The notes under the pieces are model-generated. The model searched no databases and was not told the DNA's origin. It saw only the letters and a program-made list of their open reading frames with translations. Shown here piece after piece: positions 31,110 to 42,639 of a stretch of 64,000 bases of DNA. The DNA is from Diploptera punctata. Taxonomy: Eukaryota; Arthropoda; Insecta; Blattodea; Blaberidae. The DNA lies in NCBI GenBank assembly GCA_030220185.1, contig JASPKZ010001601.1:434001-498000 (forward strand), written 5' to 3'. Numbering within the stretch: position 1 is the first letter of the stretch; every line of letters starts with the position of its first letter. Made by a program: the position numbers and the translations under genes.

Positions 31110-31180
31110 TTTTGTAAAAGCGTGTCTGAATAGCATCCCATATGTCTAGAGTTCGATTCCCATTATAATTTTTTATTATG
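31110..31180 (+). pseudogene. Weak tRNA-like B-box fragment
   Basis: tagagttcgattcccatt resembles a Pol III B box and T arm. The preceding 50 bp do not form a clear A box. Confidence 0.3.
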
Positions 31181-31354
31181 ATTCTATATCGTATGTTCCT
31201 CGCCCTTTTGAGAACAACTGAGTAACTATTTCAAGTTATAAGTAGTGAAATCCACTTAAGAAAATCGAAAATAACGAAAGGGACCCATCACGCTACAAAC
31301 GAAAGCGATGTTAAGAATTTGTGCTGGATTGCAATGATTTTATTCGAACTATAC

Positions 31355-31608
31355 AGAGCACGCCTGTGGTCTCGAGATAGCAGGCAGCGGGCCCGGGTTC
31401 TATTCCCGGTCGGGACAAGCTTCGTGGGTCAGGTTTTCTCGGGGTTCTTCCTCACCTGTAAAACAAATGTCAGGAAGCTTTGAGGCCCAAAACGTCTCCG
31501 AAATCATCTGGCCGCCATCATCACCATACCTCACCGGTGTGCAAAGCAACGGGAAGCTACCACACATATAATTCCCTAGTAAAGCTGCAAAGCATAGCAT
31601 GGTTGCTT
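31355..31608 (+). mobile_element. SINE1, diverged, second 3' subtype
   Basis: cctgtggtctcgagatagc, CGGGTTCTATTCCCGGTCG and the caacgggaagctaccacac tail identify it. The head has lost about 12 bp between the A and B boxes. Antisense reading frames over it are not genes. Confidence 0.75.
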
Positions 31609-31616
31609 TTTATAAT

Positions 31617-32285
31617 TTATCTGTTTATTATCAAATATATTAATTGATATAGAGCACCCACGCTTTTGATGGTAAAATTATTTTTTTTTGTAGATAACTC
31701 TAGTTTTATTCTAGATGTGTTGGAATTATTAATCAAGTTATGAAACCATCCCTTGTACAAAAAACACCAGTTTACATTTATATAACACTTTGGCTAGACC
31801 AGTGTTGACCTATGGTAGTGAAGCATGGACACTAAAAAGACAACATGAAAGCAGAATAACGGCTTGTGAAATGAGATTCATGCGCAGAACAGCGGGTTAT
31901 ACCAGATGGGATCGGAAAAGGAACACCGATATCTTAAAAGAATTGAGGACTACGCCAATTTTGGAATATATTAAACAGTACCAACTAAATTGGAAACACC
32001 ATCTTGAGATAATGAGTTCAAATCGGATCCCCAAAGCTGTTTATAATTATATACCAAGAGGACGAAGATCACTGGGCCGTCCTATGAAACGCTGGAGGGG
32101 AAAATTTTCTATAGGATCGTAACAGGCCTTGGCCTAATACTTGGAAGGAAGAAGAAGAAGAATGTGTTGGAGATGATTTTTTTTTTGTTGACCACTTTAA
32201 TTTTATCCCAAACCTGTTGGAAATTAAAATTATTTTTCATTTTTTAGTTCGGTTTTCTAATAAAGCGTGTTGTTTTAGTTTTTTT
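31617..32285 (+). mobile_element. Rep-D right arm, interrupted by LINE-B
   Basis: Spacer plus right arm (gagcacccacgcttttgatg, then attttatcccaaacctgttg and ctaataaagcgtgttg) without the left arm. The LINE-B insert lies at 31,725-32,161. Confidence 0.75.
31725..32161 (+). mobile_element. LINE-B 5'-truncated insertion with 10-bp TSD
   Basis: Encodes ARPVLTYGSEAWTLKRQHES, CEMRFMRRTAGYTRWDRKR and SLGRPMKRWRG, then the caggccttggcctaatac UTR and a (GAA)n tail. TSD atgtgttgga at 31,715-31,724 and 32,162-32,171. Other Rep-D copies have this sequence once. Copies also at 39,780, 49,690 and 54,722. Confidence 0.9.
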
Positions 32286-32690
32286 CCGCGGTGGACTAGT
32301 GGTTATGCTCCTTGGCTCTGGTCCCGAGGGTCACAAGTTCAAACCCGGCCGGGGTCGATGGATTTTTTAGGATGGACAAATCCAAGGAGCAAGTCCTCCG
32401 GGAGGGACTTTAAGCCGTGGGTCGCGAGTCTGAAGATTTTCAGGCTCGTAAAAGATCCTTAAGCCTGAATGAAAAGGCCTCTAAGCAAAATTTACCGAAT
32501 TCTCCCGTCCTAGTACTACCTTGGTTTCATAGATGTCAGTATGAGGCGGAACGCTGACAACGAACCACTCAAATGACATCTATACGAAAACAAGTGTAAC
32601 TAAATTAGTATGGTTCAAATTCTTCCCTATAGGGAGAGAGCGCCTAAATCTCTGTTAAGGGAAAACATGGGCTTACAAAAAAAACTATTA
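32286..32690 (+). mobile_element. SINE5
   Basis: Head CCGCGGTGGACTAGTGGTTA (A-box-like), CAAGTTCAAACCCGGCCGGG (B box), body tccgggagggactttaag, tcctagtactaccttggttt, agtatgaggcggaacgctg and an A6 tail after atgggcttac. An inverted copy at 48,393-48,925 carries a foldback insertion. It abuts the Rep-D right arm. Confidence 0.85.
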
Positions 32691-33108
32691 TTTATATATT
32701 CAACCAGTTTGTTTATTTTAAATGTAGGATTAGCGCTATTTGTTTTTCGCAATTTAAACAGCATATGCAAGATAAAGATGGAAATGAGAGCGAGTAATGG
32801 ATAAACTGTATAAAGGATCAGTACACAAACCGCAATCTAGAAGAACGTGAGGGGACTGCAATACACGTAGAGATTTACTCGCTGTCAAATATATCTCGAT
32901 AAACTCTGCAGTAAATTCATTCTGCGCGGCTTTGTAAGGTGCTCTCTGTGTACCAGCTAAATTCCTACATCGCATAAACTCGATAAACATACAATGTTTT
33001 TACAAACAATAATTGCTTCATTTTTTTTAAATACGTCCTAACTATAGCTTTTTTTATATAATGTTTTTTTCTTTTCTTTACACTGTTCTTCCTTAACATT
33101 TTTATATT
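32691..33108. other. Unannotated spacer
   Basis: No recognisable gene or repeat. Confidence 0.4.
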
Positions 33109-33109
33109 A

Positions 33110-33250
33110 TTCACACATACAAACACAAGACAGGACACACACCCAGACCCAAGGTGGAGATTTAAAATTCCCTACCCCGCCAGGAATCGAACCCGGGTCG
33201 CCGGAATGGAAGGTAGGGACTCTACCGACTACGCCATGGCGACGGACAGT
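33110..33250 (-). mobile_element. SINE4, inverted copy
   Basis: Complement of the 9376 copy: caggacacacacccagac, ggaatcgaacccgggtcg and actacgccatggcgacg. The head is complete. Confidence 0.85.
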
Positions 33251-33529
33251 TTCATAAACTCCTACACGAGGTACAAATTTTCCCCCACATAAATATCAAA
33301 AACTAAATAAAAATATGATTACAAAATCCAAAAATACATAAGTTAATCGCTATAGAAAAAATAAAATTGAATGAATTGCCTGATACTGACTGCAGCGTTT
33401 GAGACTACTTTCTTAAGGTTTCTCAGATCCTGCACTGGCTATCCTGACCTATATACAGAGTGAGTCTAAATTCCCCTAACAGAGTTTGAGGACTTATAGA
33501 GGTGACCCTGACAATTGAATTTAACATAA

Positions 33530-34300
33530 GACCCTTACTTACTAACTCACTGGCATTATCGAATCCGTAGGTTCTTGGCCGCGCGCACATAAGCTCTCCA
33601 TATATCCCTATCCTGGGCCAATGTTTTCCAATCATCCCTGTATAATCTACTTCCCTCAAATCGTAGTTAATGCTATTCTCCCACCTCATTCTTGGTCTAC
33701 TAACTGGGTGTTTTCCCTCTGGCTTTCCTACAAGAAGCTCCATGCCACCTATGTTATTCCCCATTCGTGCCACATGTCCTGTCCAACGCAGTCTACGAGA
33801 CTTAACTATTCTTATTATATTTGGATTCCTATAAAGACCATGTAATTCACTGTTATGTAGTTTTCTCCATTCACCTGTCTGTTCATCTCTCGTTGGTCCA
33901 AAATATGTCCTAAGAACTTTATTCTCAAATACTTGTAATCTCCTTTCCTCCCTTAAAGTAAGAGTCCATGTTTCACACCCATATAATATAACTGGTAGCA
34001 TAATAGTTTTATATATTTTCAGTTTAACATTTTTTGAAAGGAGTTGGAACATCAAGAGTCTCTGCAATGCATAATAGCACGCATTTCCAGAATTGAGCCT
34101 ATGTTTAATTTCTTCGTGCATCTCATTCCTATTTGTGATTATTGTTCCTAGGTATTTGAATTCAGCCACTTCCTCAAAATTTCCCGCATTTGTCATTAGC
34201 TGTCCACTTCCATTATATAATGTATTTTATGTGTGACCATATATTTAGTTTTATTGATATTTACTTCCAGTCCCAATTTCTTAGTGTTACTCAGTAGAGT
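33530..34300 (-). mobile_element. LINE-A, longest open copy
   Basis: A continuous minus-strand frame of 257 codons (34,196-33,423) covers EFKYLGTIITNRNEM, YGCETWTLTLREERR, RRLRWTGHVARMGN and RPRMRWENSINYDLREVDY. A frameshift near the end (GMIGKHWPRIG for the usual GDDWKTLAQDRD) replaces the normal C-terminus. The 3' tail is ttacttactaactcac at 33,537. No endonuclease domain remains. Confidence 0.88.
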
Positions 34301-34309
34301 ATGCGTGTA

Positions 34310-34685
34310 TGGAATTAAAATTACAACAATGAAAATATCTACGGATGTGAAACCTGGACATTAACAAAGGCAGACAGTAAACAAACAGAGGCTGCTGAAA
34401 TGAAGATGTTGAGAGCAATAGCAGGATAAAAAGAAAAATGAAGATATAAGAACAGAACTTAATATATTTAATCTCTGTGAAAGAATAAAATATTATCAAA
34501 ATGCTTATCTTCAGCACGTATTACGAATGAATGAACAGCGCATAGCAAGAACAATGTATAATTATAAACCAAAAGGGAGAAGAATGTTGGGAAGACCATT
34601 GAAGAGATGGAAGGACCAATTCGAGCTGTAATGAGATCGTAACAGGCCATTGGGCTTAATCCTTGTTGTTGATGATGATGAAAAT
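34310..34685 (+). mobile_element. LINE RT C-terminal fragment
   Basis: The plus strand reads YGCETWTLTKADSKQTEAAE and MKMLRAIAG, then after frame breaks YNYKPKGRRMLGRPLKRWKD. UTR aacaggccattgggctta and a (GATGAT)n tail. Dead copy. Confidence 0.78.
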
Positions 34686-35350
34686 ATAGTGGTCAACTGT
34701 CACAATGTATTTTCAGTTTTAAATATTGTACAAACGATGCTTTGAACTAAATTTCCTGTTTTTGTATTTATTTCGACGCTATTATTTGTGCACAAAATTT
34801 AATTTTAAAATTGCTACACGAAATAAATGACATTGCATTATTTAAGTCAGTAGATATTGGGTTCAACTTAAATGTTGAATTTACTTTAAGAGAGGAAATG
34901 AATCAGCTGGTTATACTGCTGCATTTTGAATGCATTAATTAGTAAGTGGTGATGAAATGGGATTCCGTTCATTTCTCCAGCCGATTGAAAAGGAGCTCCA
35001 GTAATGTAGAGATGTGGTCTGGAAATTACCTGTTTCAATAGAAACTAATATCCCTTTCATTTTGTGTTGGTTTCCGCCGTTTTATATTCAGCTGGAATTG
35101 TAGATCTGAACTCGAAAGTCAGCAAGACTGTAGAAGTAACGAAACATTTTATTATATATCTACAATGTAGTATCTTTGTGGAGCAAGGGAACGGTGTTTG
35201 ATAAAATCTTATTTAGTATCTTGACATAAATAATTTTTACAAATAAGTCTTAAGACATTGCATTCAAATTGATATACACGAATGGACAAAACTTCTATTA
35301 ACATTAATACCGCATTTCTTTATGAAATACCATGAAAGATTTGTAAATAT
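34686..35350. other. Unannotated spacer
   Basis: No gene or shared repeat recognised. Confidence 0.4.
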
Positions 35351-35352
35351 AT

Positions 35353-35628
35353 TACGGTACAACCTCGTTAATTCGGACCCCATAAGACGGAATTTCGCTT
35401 AATCCGGACGAGCATTCTAAAATTAAAAAATGAATAAATAAATAAATACTTAAAATTCATGGGAGAACATATTGTTTAAACAACTCACCTCATAGGATTC
35501 ATGCTTCCATGATATCGCGATTTCAAACATAGTCATGTTCATCGTCAGCCATAACTCCGACTGATGAAATTCTTCGGCCGTCAACTATTCTATTGTCGCC
35601 ATCTTCAGTGCTGCCAGATGGCAGTTAT
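35353..35628. mobile_element. Tigger/pogo-like terminal fragment
   Basis: tacggtacaacctcgttaat followed by tcggacc and taatccggac resembles pogo/Tigger terminal repeats (tacagt-aacct). The other end is cut by a CR1-like insertion at 35,629. No transposase motif is clear. Confidence 0.5.
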
Positions 35629-36075
35629 GAATACAATACAATTAATATTTATAATGTATTTTGATTTACTCTAAATTTAACGAATTAAATATATAATATG
35701 TACAAGATATATAAAAAACGAGGAAAAGATTAATGACATAGTATAAAATTAAATAAATAGAGAACAATTAATTATTAGACAACAGGTAACTGTATAAGTG
35801 TGACTTAAAGGTACCAAGTGTGCGGCAACCCCTGATATCTTGAGGAAGGAGATTCCAGGAGCGGGCAGAGGCTACTGTGAAGGAAGTAGAATAAGAGGAA
35901 GTGCTATGAAGAGGGATTGTTAGCAGACTGTTATCTTGTGACCTAGTGTCAATATTGTGGTAAGAGGATAACTTCTCAAATCTGGACGCCAAATAACTAG
36001 AAGTGTAGGAATTCAGAAGCTTGAAAAGAAGTGAAAGAGAGTGCAATTTACGTCTGTCGGTAATAAATTCTGTGT
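35629..36075 (-). mobile_element. CR1/jockey-like LINE C-terminus
   Basis: The minus strand 36,046-35,768 encodes LHSLSLLFKLLNSYTSSYLA, RFEKLSSYHNIDTRS and the FTVASARSWNLLPQDIRGCR end. The 3' UTR matches 29,100-29,240 almost exactly. A plus copy is at 53,770. Confidence 0.85.
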
Positions 36076-36447
36076 TGAAAACTCATGTTTACATATTTAT
36101 TGTGATCGTCTCTAACAATCCTTTACTTTTCCGAGACATTTGAAATGATTTCAAGTAATCAGGTAATGCGTGTTGCATGCTGGGAAGATAATAAATGTCT
36201 AGTAAATCAACATGTTAAGCGCAGGGCAAGGACTGTTGTCTTATTCACAGAAGAAACAAATACACTATTCTCCAGGAAATGTTTCTGATTTACGCGGCAC
36301 GCAGTCTAATTGTTTAGTCCAATAGTAATGTGTTACACATCTTCAGAAAATCTGATCTAAATTTTCAACCACAGAATGGTTCAAAATGTCGTTATACACT
36401 TCGGGATTGTAGAGGGATTTGATAGATAACGTTTTGATACAGGCTCT
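36076..36447. other. Unannotated spacer
   Basis: Nothing recognised. Confidence 0.4.
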
Positions 36448-36494
<47 letters not shown>

Positions 36495-37190
36495 CTATCT
36501 ATCTTCGGGTTTTTACAGCTGCTGCCGTGTTCCCGTGCCAAACCTCCAAAGCCTACGATCTTGGGCATCTTCAATGCTTAGCCCTCTTGTTGCATTGCTG
36601 TCTTCATGTTTTCCTTCCATGTTAACTTTGGTCTCCCTCTTTTCTTCTTTCTGTTCGGATGCCATTCATATAGTTGCTTCGGCCATCGCTCATCTTCCAT
36701 TCTTAAGACATGTCCTAACCACTTTAATTCCTTCTCCTCAATTCTTTCAATTATGCTTTCTTCTGCTTCCATTATGTTTCTAATTTCCTTATTTGTGACA
36801 TGTTCTAATTTAGACTTTCTGGCACTTCTGCGTAAATAATCCATTTCTAGAGCTATTAGTCTATTCTTGTAGTACTTATTGATTGTCTATACCTCACTTC
36901 CATACATTGCAACAGATTCCACCAATGTTTTACTAATATATTTGTTTGTGTCTTTCCAAATATTCTTATCCCACCATATGGAATTTAACAATGATATTAT
37001 TTTGCTACTCAATTCAATTCTATGTTTTATGTTCTCTTTGCCTATACCTTCAATGTTATCCATAATTATTCCAAAATATTTAGTTTGTTTCACTTGCTTT
37101 ATTTGGATTCCTTCTTCCAATATTAAATTTTCTTTTTCATTGCTATTTATTGCCAGATATTCTGTTTTTTTGTAAATTTACTGTGAGACC
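36448..37190 (-). mobile_element. LINE-W RT C-terminal copy with microsatellite tail
   Basis: Two minus-strand frames: KQTKYFGIIMDNIEGIGK and LLNSIWWDKNIW (37,120-36,887), then MDYLRRSARKSKLEHV, LKWLGHVLRMEDERWPKQL and KRGRPKLTWKEN (36,844-36,578). One short frame break joins them. The 3' end carries gatagatag then (ATT)n, seen inverted at 36,448-36,505. Related copy at 58,985. Confidence 0.85.
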
Positions 37191-37192
37191 CC

Positions 37193-37237
<45 letters not shown>

Positions 37238-37675
37238 GATAGATAGATAGATAGATCATCGGTTGATTAATGTCTTTGACATCGTCCGATTCCTAATAGC
37301 CAATTTTGTCGGCCCATCCAATCTCCTGGTTGTAGATGTTTCTCCTTCATGTATAAACATATTCCCTGACTCCAGGAGTTTTTAGGTCTTGCTCTGCCTC
37401 GTCTTCCCTCAGGTTTCCATTCCAAAACAGATTTTGGTAGTCCATCATCTTCCATTCGCTGGACATGTCCGTACCATCTTAATTGCTGAGTTTTAATATA
37501 ATCTAAAATAGTGTCTTCAATCTTCATTTTCTCCCTTATAACTGAGTTCCTATTTTTTTTCTCTTCTTGAAATTCTTGCTACCCTTCGTATAAAATCCAT
37601 TTCCTTGGCCTAAAGATATTTATTCGCTTTTTGTTGTTAATGGCCAAAGTTCTGCTCCAAAAGTAATGATGCTTT
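37193..37675 (-). mobile_element. LINE fragment with (TATC)n(TTA)n tail
   Basis: The minus strand 37,527-37,267 encodes QQLRWYGHVQRMEDDGLPKS and RGRARPKNSWSQGI. The left border is (AAT)n (37,193-37,236) plus (GATA)n (37,235-37,257). It lies upstream-adjacent to LINE-W in the same orientation, and both have GATA-type tails. Confidence 0.8.
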
Positions 37676-37689
37676 TAACAATTGTATGA

Positions 37690-37816
37690 TATACTTACAT
37701 ACTTACTCACTGACACTATCGAACCCGTAGGCTCATCGCCGCGCGGACATAAGCTCTCCATACATCCCTATCCTGAGCTAATGATTTCCAATCATTCCCT
37801 GTATAATCTACTTCCC
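37690..37816 (-). mobile_element. LINE-A 3' tail fragment
   Basis: cttacatacttactcactg, gaacccgtaggctcatcg and tgtataatctacttccc identify the end of LINE-A. No target duplication was clear. Confidence 0.8.
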
Positions 37817-37916
37817 GGCCGTTGGCGATGGTGGTGTCACCAACCTGATAGCGGACGAAACGAGAATTATAGATTTACATATGTGGAAAGAATTGTTAAT
37901 GTTTGTGCCAGGTCTA

Positions 37917-37988
37917 GAATGGTGTAGTGGGCTGCACGCTAGTCTGGAGAACTAGAGGTCCACGGCTCGATTCCTGGTTCAGATATTA
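37917..37988 (+). pseudogene. tRNA-like sequence
   Basis: GTGTAGTGGGCTGCACGC (A-box-like) is followed by an anticodon-stem-like tctggagaactagagg and CACGGCTCGATTCCTGG (B box). Stem pairing at the acceptor is not convincing. Single copy in the window. Confidence 0.5.
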
Positions 37989-38479
37989 ATTTTTCTTTTC
38001 ACAATATGATTATGATATGAATTATTGTTTATAAAAATGTCAACTGTGCAAATAAGAATGTCACATACTGTACATAAACTGCATAATATTGACCCAATAA
38101 ATTGAAGCTATGAGATGTGAACAAGTTTTTATGCCACTTCGTTTTAAACACTTGTACGACGATGGCATATTCAATAAAAAAGACTTTTTTTTTCTTTTTT
38201 CTTTTTTTTTGCTGCAGGATGGGAATGAAATGCCTGATTTAGTTAAACAGGGAACAGGTATGTCAGTGGCGTGCATAGACGGTGAAATGTAACAATTAGT
38301 TGCAAGTAATAGCCCCATTGTCCGACAGTCACTTGTTAATTAAATTTAGCACGTTAAGCGCTGTGCACCGCGCGATTTAAACGTGAACTCTATGTTCAAC
38401 TGTCTCCGTAATGAATGAGAATATATTGTATCGTACCTTTTCTCTGCAGCAGACATTTTATCAGCAAACCCAACCTTAA
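37989..38479. other. Unannotated spacer
   Basis: T-rich; no gene recognised. Confidence 0.4.
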
Positions 38480-38690
38480 CCCTTAAATTCGTAATGTATC
38501 CTTTTGGATACATCAGTTGGTTCAATTAATTTAATATTTTAAATAAATCAGAAGAAAACAAACAAAAAGAAACCATTTAAATGTGTGTCTAATTATACAA
38601 TATACATAATAATAACAACAGTTGCAAAAGATTCCGTTTTCACTGCGGTCCGCCGCATTCAAATAACTAAGAGAAGAATTTGAGGGAAGC
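38480..38690 (-). mobile_element. Rep-H, inverted copy without LINE-A insertion
   Basis: Complement of 7755-8150 minus the 7899-8088 block. It supplies the empty site for the LINE-A insertion at 7899: tttaaataaatcagaagaaa is continuous here. Confidence 0.8.
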
Positions 38691-39774
38691 TTTTTAGTGG
38701 TTTCCCTTGATGTTAAGGCAAATGCCGGAGTGGTCCCCTAGTAAAGTCATCAAAGTCCAACATATATTCTAAATTCAAAATTATTAAATTAGAACAGCTA
38801 AATCCGAAAAGAGCCGTTTCTGATTGGAATGCAGACTTGACTTCCCGCTCTTGCCCTTTTGAGGGTTGGCGGCTTCTGTGGTGGTGGCAGTCTTCCTGTT
38901 GGCAGCCCAGTGAATCAACTAGAACATCAATGATCAAGAATACCAGAGAAACTGATTGCAGGATTGGTGTGTCCAACCACTGGACCTTTCATACCGGACT
39001 TCGGCTAGTCATCGTTGGCAGGGGATATATTATCAAATATCAACGACCAGATAACTAATGAAGGAGATACATCATTAAATAACAACAAGGGCTAAAGAGG
39101 GTTGGAAATCCCTAGAAATAGCCGCAAGTTGCTGTTCACCATCGAACAATTCCCATATAGTCGCCGGGGACGCTTCCATAAAAATGGATGTTTCCCTGGC
39201 GGACATAGAGGGGATATGAATGTTTGAGAAGTGACACAATTCCCATTACAGAGTGGTGGTGGTGGTGGTGGTGGTGGTGGTGTTTTGCCAATTTGAGGGA
39301 TAAATATTCAGATTACTGTGTGGCAATTTAATAATTACTAGCGGTCCAAATTCGACGACAATTAATTAAATTTTTAAGTTTGTCACAAATACGTCATTAT
39401 GCATTCATTTTCGATTTGTTTTGAAAATATGTGGTATAGCTGGGCAACATTAACGCGTCATTTGATATTTGTATACCATTTAAATTTGCATTTGGTCTAT
39501 TATTATGTGTACGGGAATATATATCCCTTCTTCTTTGTCTCTCAGTCCGACCCGTCAATGTTCTATGTCGAGGCAAAATGGAAGTAGGTGCGAATATATA
39601 AATATAAAATAGCATGTAATGAAATTACTGAAACCAAGATTAGACAGGGTTTAATTTAAATTTAAATAATAAAATGTACTCACTTTTTTAAACCACTGAT
39701 AATAAATACGCGAGAGTAAGTCAATTCGCATTGCTGCTGCACAATTTTTCTTTTTACAACAATGCACTTTCAGT
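38691..39774. other. Unannotated region with (GGT)n
   Basis: 38,700-39,240 is moderately GC-rich and contains aaatgccggagtggtccc, a phrase typical of insect SINE tails, but no B box was found. A (GGT)10 run lies at 39,253-39,282. Remaining sequence is AT-rich without motifs. Confidence 0.4.
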
Positions 39775-40235
39775 AGTTCTTCTTCTTCTTCCCTACTTCC
39801 AAGTATTAGGCCAAGTCCTGTTACGATCCTATAGAAAATTTTCCCTCCATCGTTTCATAGGACGGCCGAGAGATCTTCGTCCTCTTGGTATATAATTATA
39901 AACAGCTTTGGGGATCCGATTTGAACTCATTTTTTCAAGATGGTGTTTCCAATTTAGTTGGTACTGTTTAATATATTCCAAAATTGGCGTAGTCTTCAAT
40001 TCTTTTAAGATATCGGTGTTCCTTTTCCGATCCCATCTGGTGTAACCCGCTGTTCTGCGCATGAATCTCATTTCACAAGCCGTTATTCTGCTTTCATGTT
40101 GTCTTTTTAGTGTCCATGCTTCACTACCATAGGTCAACACTGGTCTAGCCAAAGTGTTATATAAACGTAATCTGGTGTTTTTTGTACAAGGGATGGTTTC
40201 ATAACTTGATTAATAATTCCCAAACTTTTATTATA
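39775..40235 (-). mobile_element. LINE-B copy
   Basis: Minus strand 40,152-39,829 encodes ARPVLTYGSEAWTLKRQHES through SLGRPMKRWREN. Upstream sequence (acaccagattacg complement) extends past the frame. The (TTC)n at 39,778-39,790 is the GAA tail. Confidence 0.87.
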
Positions 40236-40554
40236 ACTAGTAACTTTTCAGGGATATCCTTTTCATCCCAGACTTGCACTTTCAGTATGAACGTAAACAA
40301 ATGAATAATACACATACATTCCTTAGAGACAATTTACTTTATTTTAAATTATTTGTAACACGTATTATACATACATTTTATTTTTCTGCACTCCTTCTCT
40401 ATATCAACTTTAATTATACCAAATATCACACTCCTCCGTGCGCGCAATCTGCTTAAAAAGGGTACAAAGTGTTTTCTTCACGTATTAATATATAGATAAA
40501 TTATTCAATCTATATCGCTGCAGGGTTTTCGAATTAATTTCTACGTTTTCGATC
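40236..40554. other. Unannotated spacer
   Basis: Nothing recognised. Confidence 0.4.
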
Positions 40555-40567
40555 AGTAGGCCTATTT

Positions 40568-40973
40568 AATAATAATAATAATATAATTGCGCACAATCGT
40601 GCAATTAAGTGACGTATTGCGCTAATTACATTGTCACTTTGGAACACAATTCCAGATGATATCTTGTACACTTTAGTCCACACAGTTTACATCTGCAGCT
40701 GTCTTCCATTTGATGGTAAGTGACATTCACACACACTTTGTGGACTGCATCTGGTGCCTTAGTTCCACACCAGCTCCTATCAGCGTACCGTAGAATTCTT
40801 CAGGAATGGCATCCCGCTTCTGTCTTCTCTCTTGCATCTGTTGTTAGTGGATGGCAGGTAGTAGCGCATTCTGATGTCTTCCAGCAAGAACTGTTCTCTT
40901 GCTAGTATATAGACCAGTCTCGAGGGAGTGAATTTAGAGACTCCTAGAATTTTCTTTAGATAGGAGGCCTTGA
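40568..40973 (-). mobile_element. LINE-Z 5'-truncated insertion with 13-bp TSD
   Basis: Matches 11,100-11,517 with a small deletion at 40,780. TSD agtaggcctattt at 40,555-40,567 and 40,974-40,986. The (AAT)n at the left end is the 3' tail, so the Cys/His motif is C-terminal and close to the element end. Confidence 0.88.
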
Positions 40974-40986
40974 AGTAGGCCTATTT

Positions 40987-41332
40987 GTGAATATAATTTT
41001 TGCACAAATTGATAAATAAGTGATAAATATATAACGAAAAAATACATTAAAATTATAATAAGGTAAGGTTCTTTATAGTGAGTTTGTTTCTGATCAACAA
41101 ACAATTTTGTTATATTTCGCGTTGGTGAAACCGGCCCTAAATTAAAAAAATGTAAGAGTTAAAGATAACTGGAGAGTCCACCTGGGTCGCAGAATCCTAG
41201 CTCTAGTAAATACCCACTATCCAAAAGGGACTGTGATGTTGGGGGCTCTAAGAAGAAATGTGTTCCAACACTTTGAAGATGGAACGGGCAAAATGGCATA
41301 ATTTTTGCAGAGTTTATGATAATGATGATGAC
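40987..41332. other. Spacer, possible diverged LINE end
   Basis: A (GATAATGATGATG)-like tail at 41,315-41,330 hints at a plus-strand LINE end, but upstream coding is not convincing. Confidence 0.35.
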
Positions 41333-42490
41333 TTATTAACTAACTAAGTCACTGGCACTATCAAACCCGTAGGTTCATGGCCGCGCGGATGTAAGCTCTC
41401 CGTACATTCCTACCCTGAGCTAATGTTTTCCAATCATTCCCTGTATAATCTACTTCCCTCAAATCATAGTTAATGTTATTTTCCCACCTCGTTATTGGTC
41501 TACCAACTGGGCATTTTCCCTCTGGTTTTCTTACAAGAAGCTTCCACGCACGTCTTTCATTCCCCATTCGTGCCACATGCCCTGCACATCGCAGTCTATG
41601 AGACTTAACTGTTTTCATTACATCTGGCTTCCTATAAAGACCATTAGTTCACCGTTATGTAGTATTCTCCATTCACCTGTCTGTTCATCTCTCTTTGGTA
41701 CTAAAATTTTCCTAGGAACTTTATTCTCAAATACTCGAAATCTCCTTTCCTCCCTTAAAGTAAGAGTCCATGTTTCGCATCCATATAATATAACTGGTGG
41801 AATATTCATTCATTCATAGTGTTCTGCTCAAGAGCAGGTCTTTCACTGCAAACTCAGCATTCTCCACTCTTTCCTTAACTCAGCTTTCCTTTTTGTATCT
41901 GCATACAAATCATTTATTTTAATATTGTCTGTCATCTGATGTCTTTTTCTGCCTCTAACTTTCTTTCCGTTGACCATACCTTCTAGGGCATCGTTCAGCA
42001 GGCAGTTTCTTCTTAGCCAGTGGCCAATCCAATTTATTTTCCTCTTCTTTGTGAGTTCCAGCATTGTTCTTCTTTCACCCACTCTGTCTAATACATCTTT
42101 ATTTCTTATTTTGTCTGTCCATTTTATACGTTCCATTCTTCTCCATATCCACATCTCAAAAGCTTCCAGTCGCTTTCCCTCATTCCGTCTTAATGTCTAA
42201 CTCTCTGAACCAAACAATGCTACACTCCTCACAAAGCATTTCACTTGCCTCTTCCGTAAATCTTTTGCCAAAGGTCCGCAGAAAATGCTTATCTTCTTGT
42301 TGAAAGCTTATTTTGCTATTGCTATCCTCTGCTTTACTTCTTGACCGCAGTTCATGTTACTACTGATAGTACAACCCAAATATTTGAAGCTCTCCACTTG
42401 CTCAATGGCCTCATCTTTAATCCACATGTTTATCTTCCTTGGTTTTTTCCCTGGTGGAATAATAGTATTATACATTTTCAGTTAAGAAAA
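41333..42490 (-). mobile_element. LINE-A copy split by another LINE
   Basis: 41,333-41,804 encodes RRLRCAGHVARMGNERRAWK and INYDLREVDYTGNDWKTLAQ with the tail ttaactaactaagtcactgg. The upstream part resumes at 42,451-42,490 (aataatagtattatacattt). An insert of 646 bp lies between. Confidence 0.85.
41805..42450 (-). mobile_element. LINE inserted in LINE-A, 11-bp TSD
   Basis: Encodes MWIWRRMERIKWTDKIRNKD, KINWIGHWLRRNCLLNDALE and GKKVRGRKRHQM on the minus strand, then a (CATT)n-type tail at 41,805-41,816. TSD ctggtggaata at 41,794-41,804 and 42,451-42,461. It is 5'-truncated. Family differs from all others in the window. Confidence 0.88.
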
Positions 42491-42639
42491 CGTTTTTTTC
42501 ATAGCATCAGAGAAAAAAGATTTGAATATATTAACGTCAGAGATGTAAAGATCACCACCATCTCAAATGATAACTTTTTTTCTTTGCATCTTAGTTGCAA
42601 TGCATCATCACCATCCTGCCAGATATTAGTCCTAGAAGA

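Noticed and set aside
36879..37175. 98-codon plus-strand hydrophobic frame
   Set aside because: Antisense shadow of LINE-W coding sequence.
37682..37927. 81-codon plus-strand frame
   Set aside because: Antisense of the LINE-A tail.
38713..38976. 87-codon minus-strand frame
   Set aside because: No motif; lies in moderately GC-rich sequence that may be a SINE tail.
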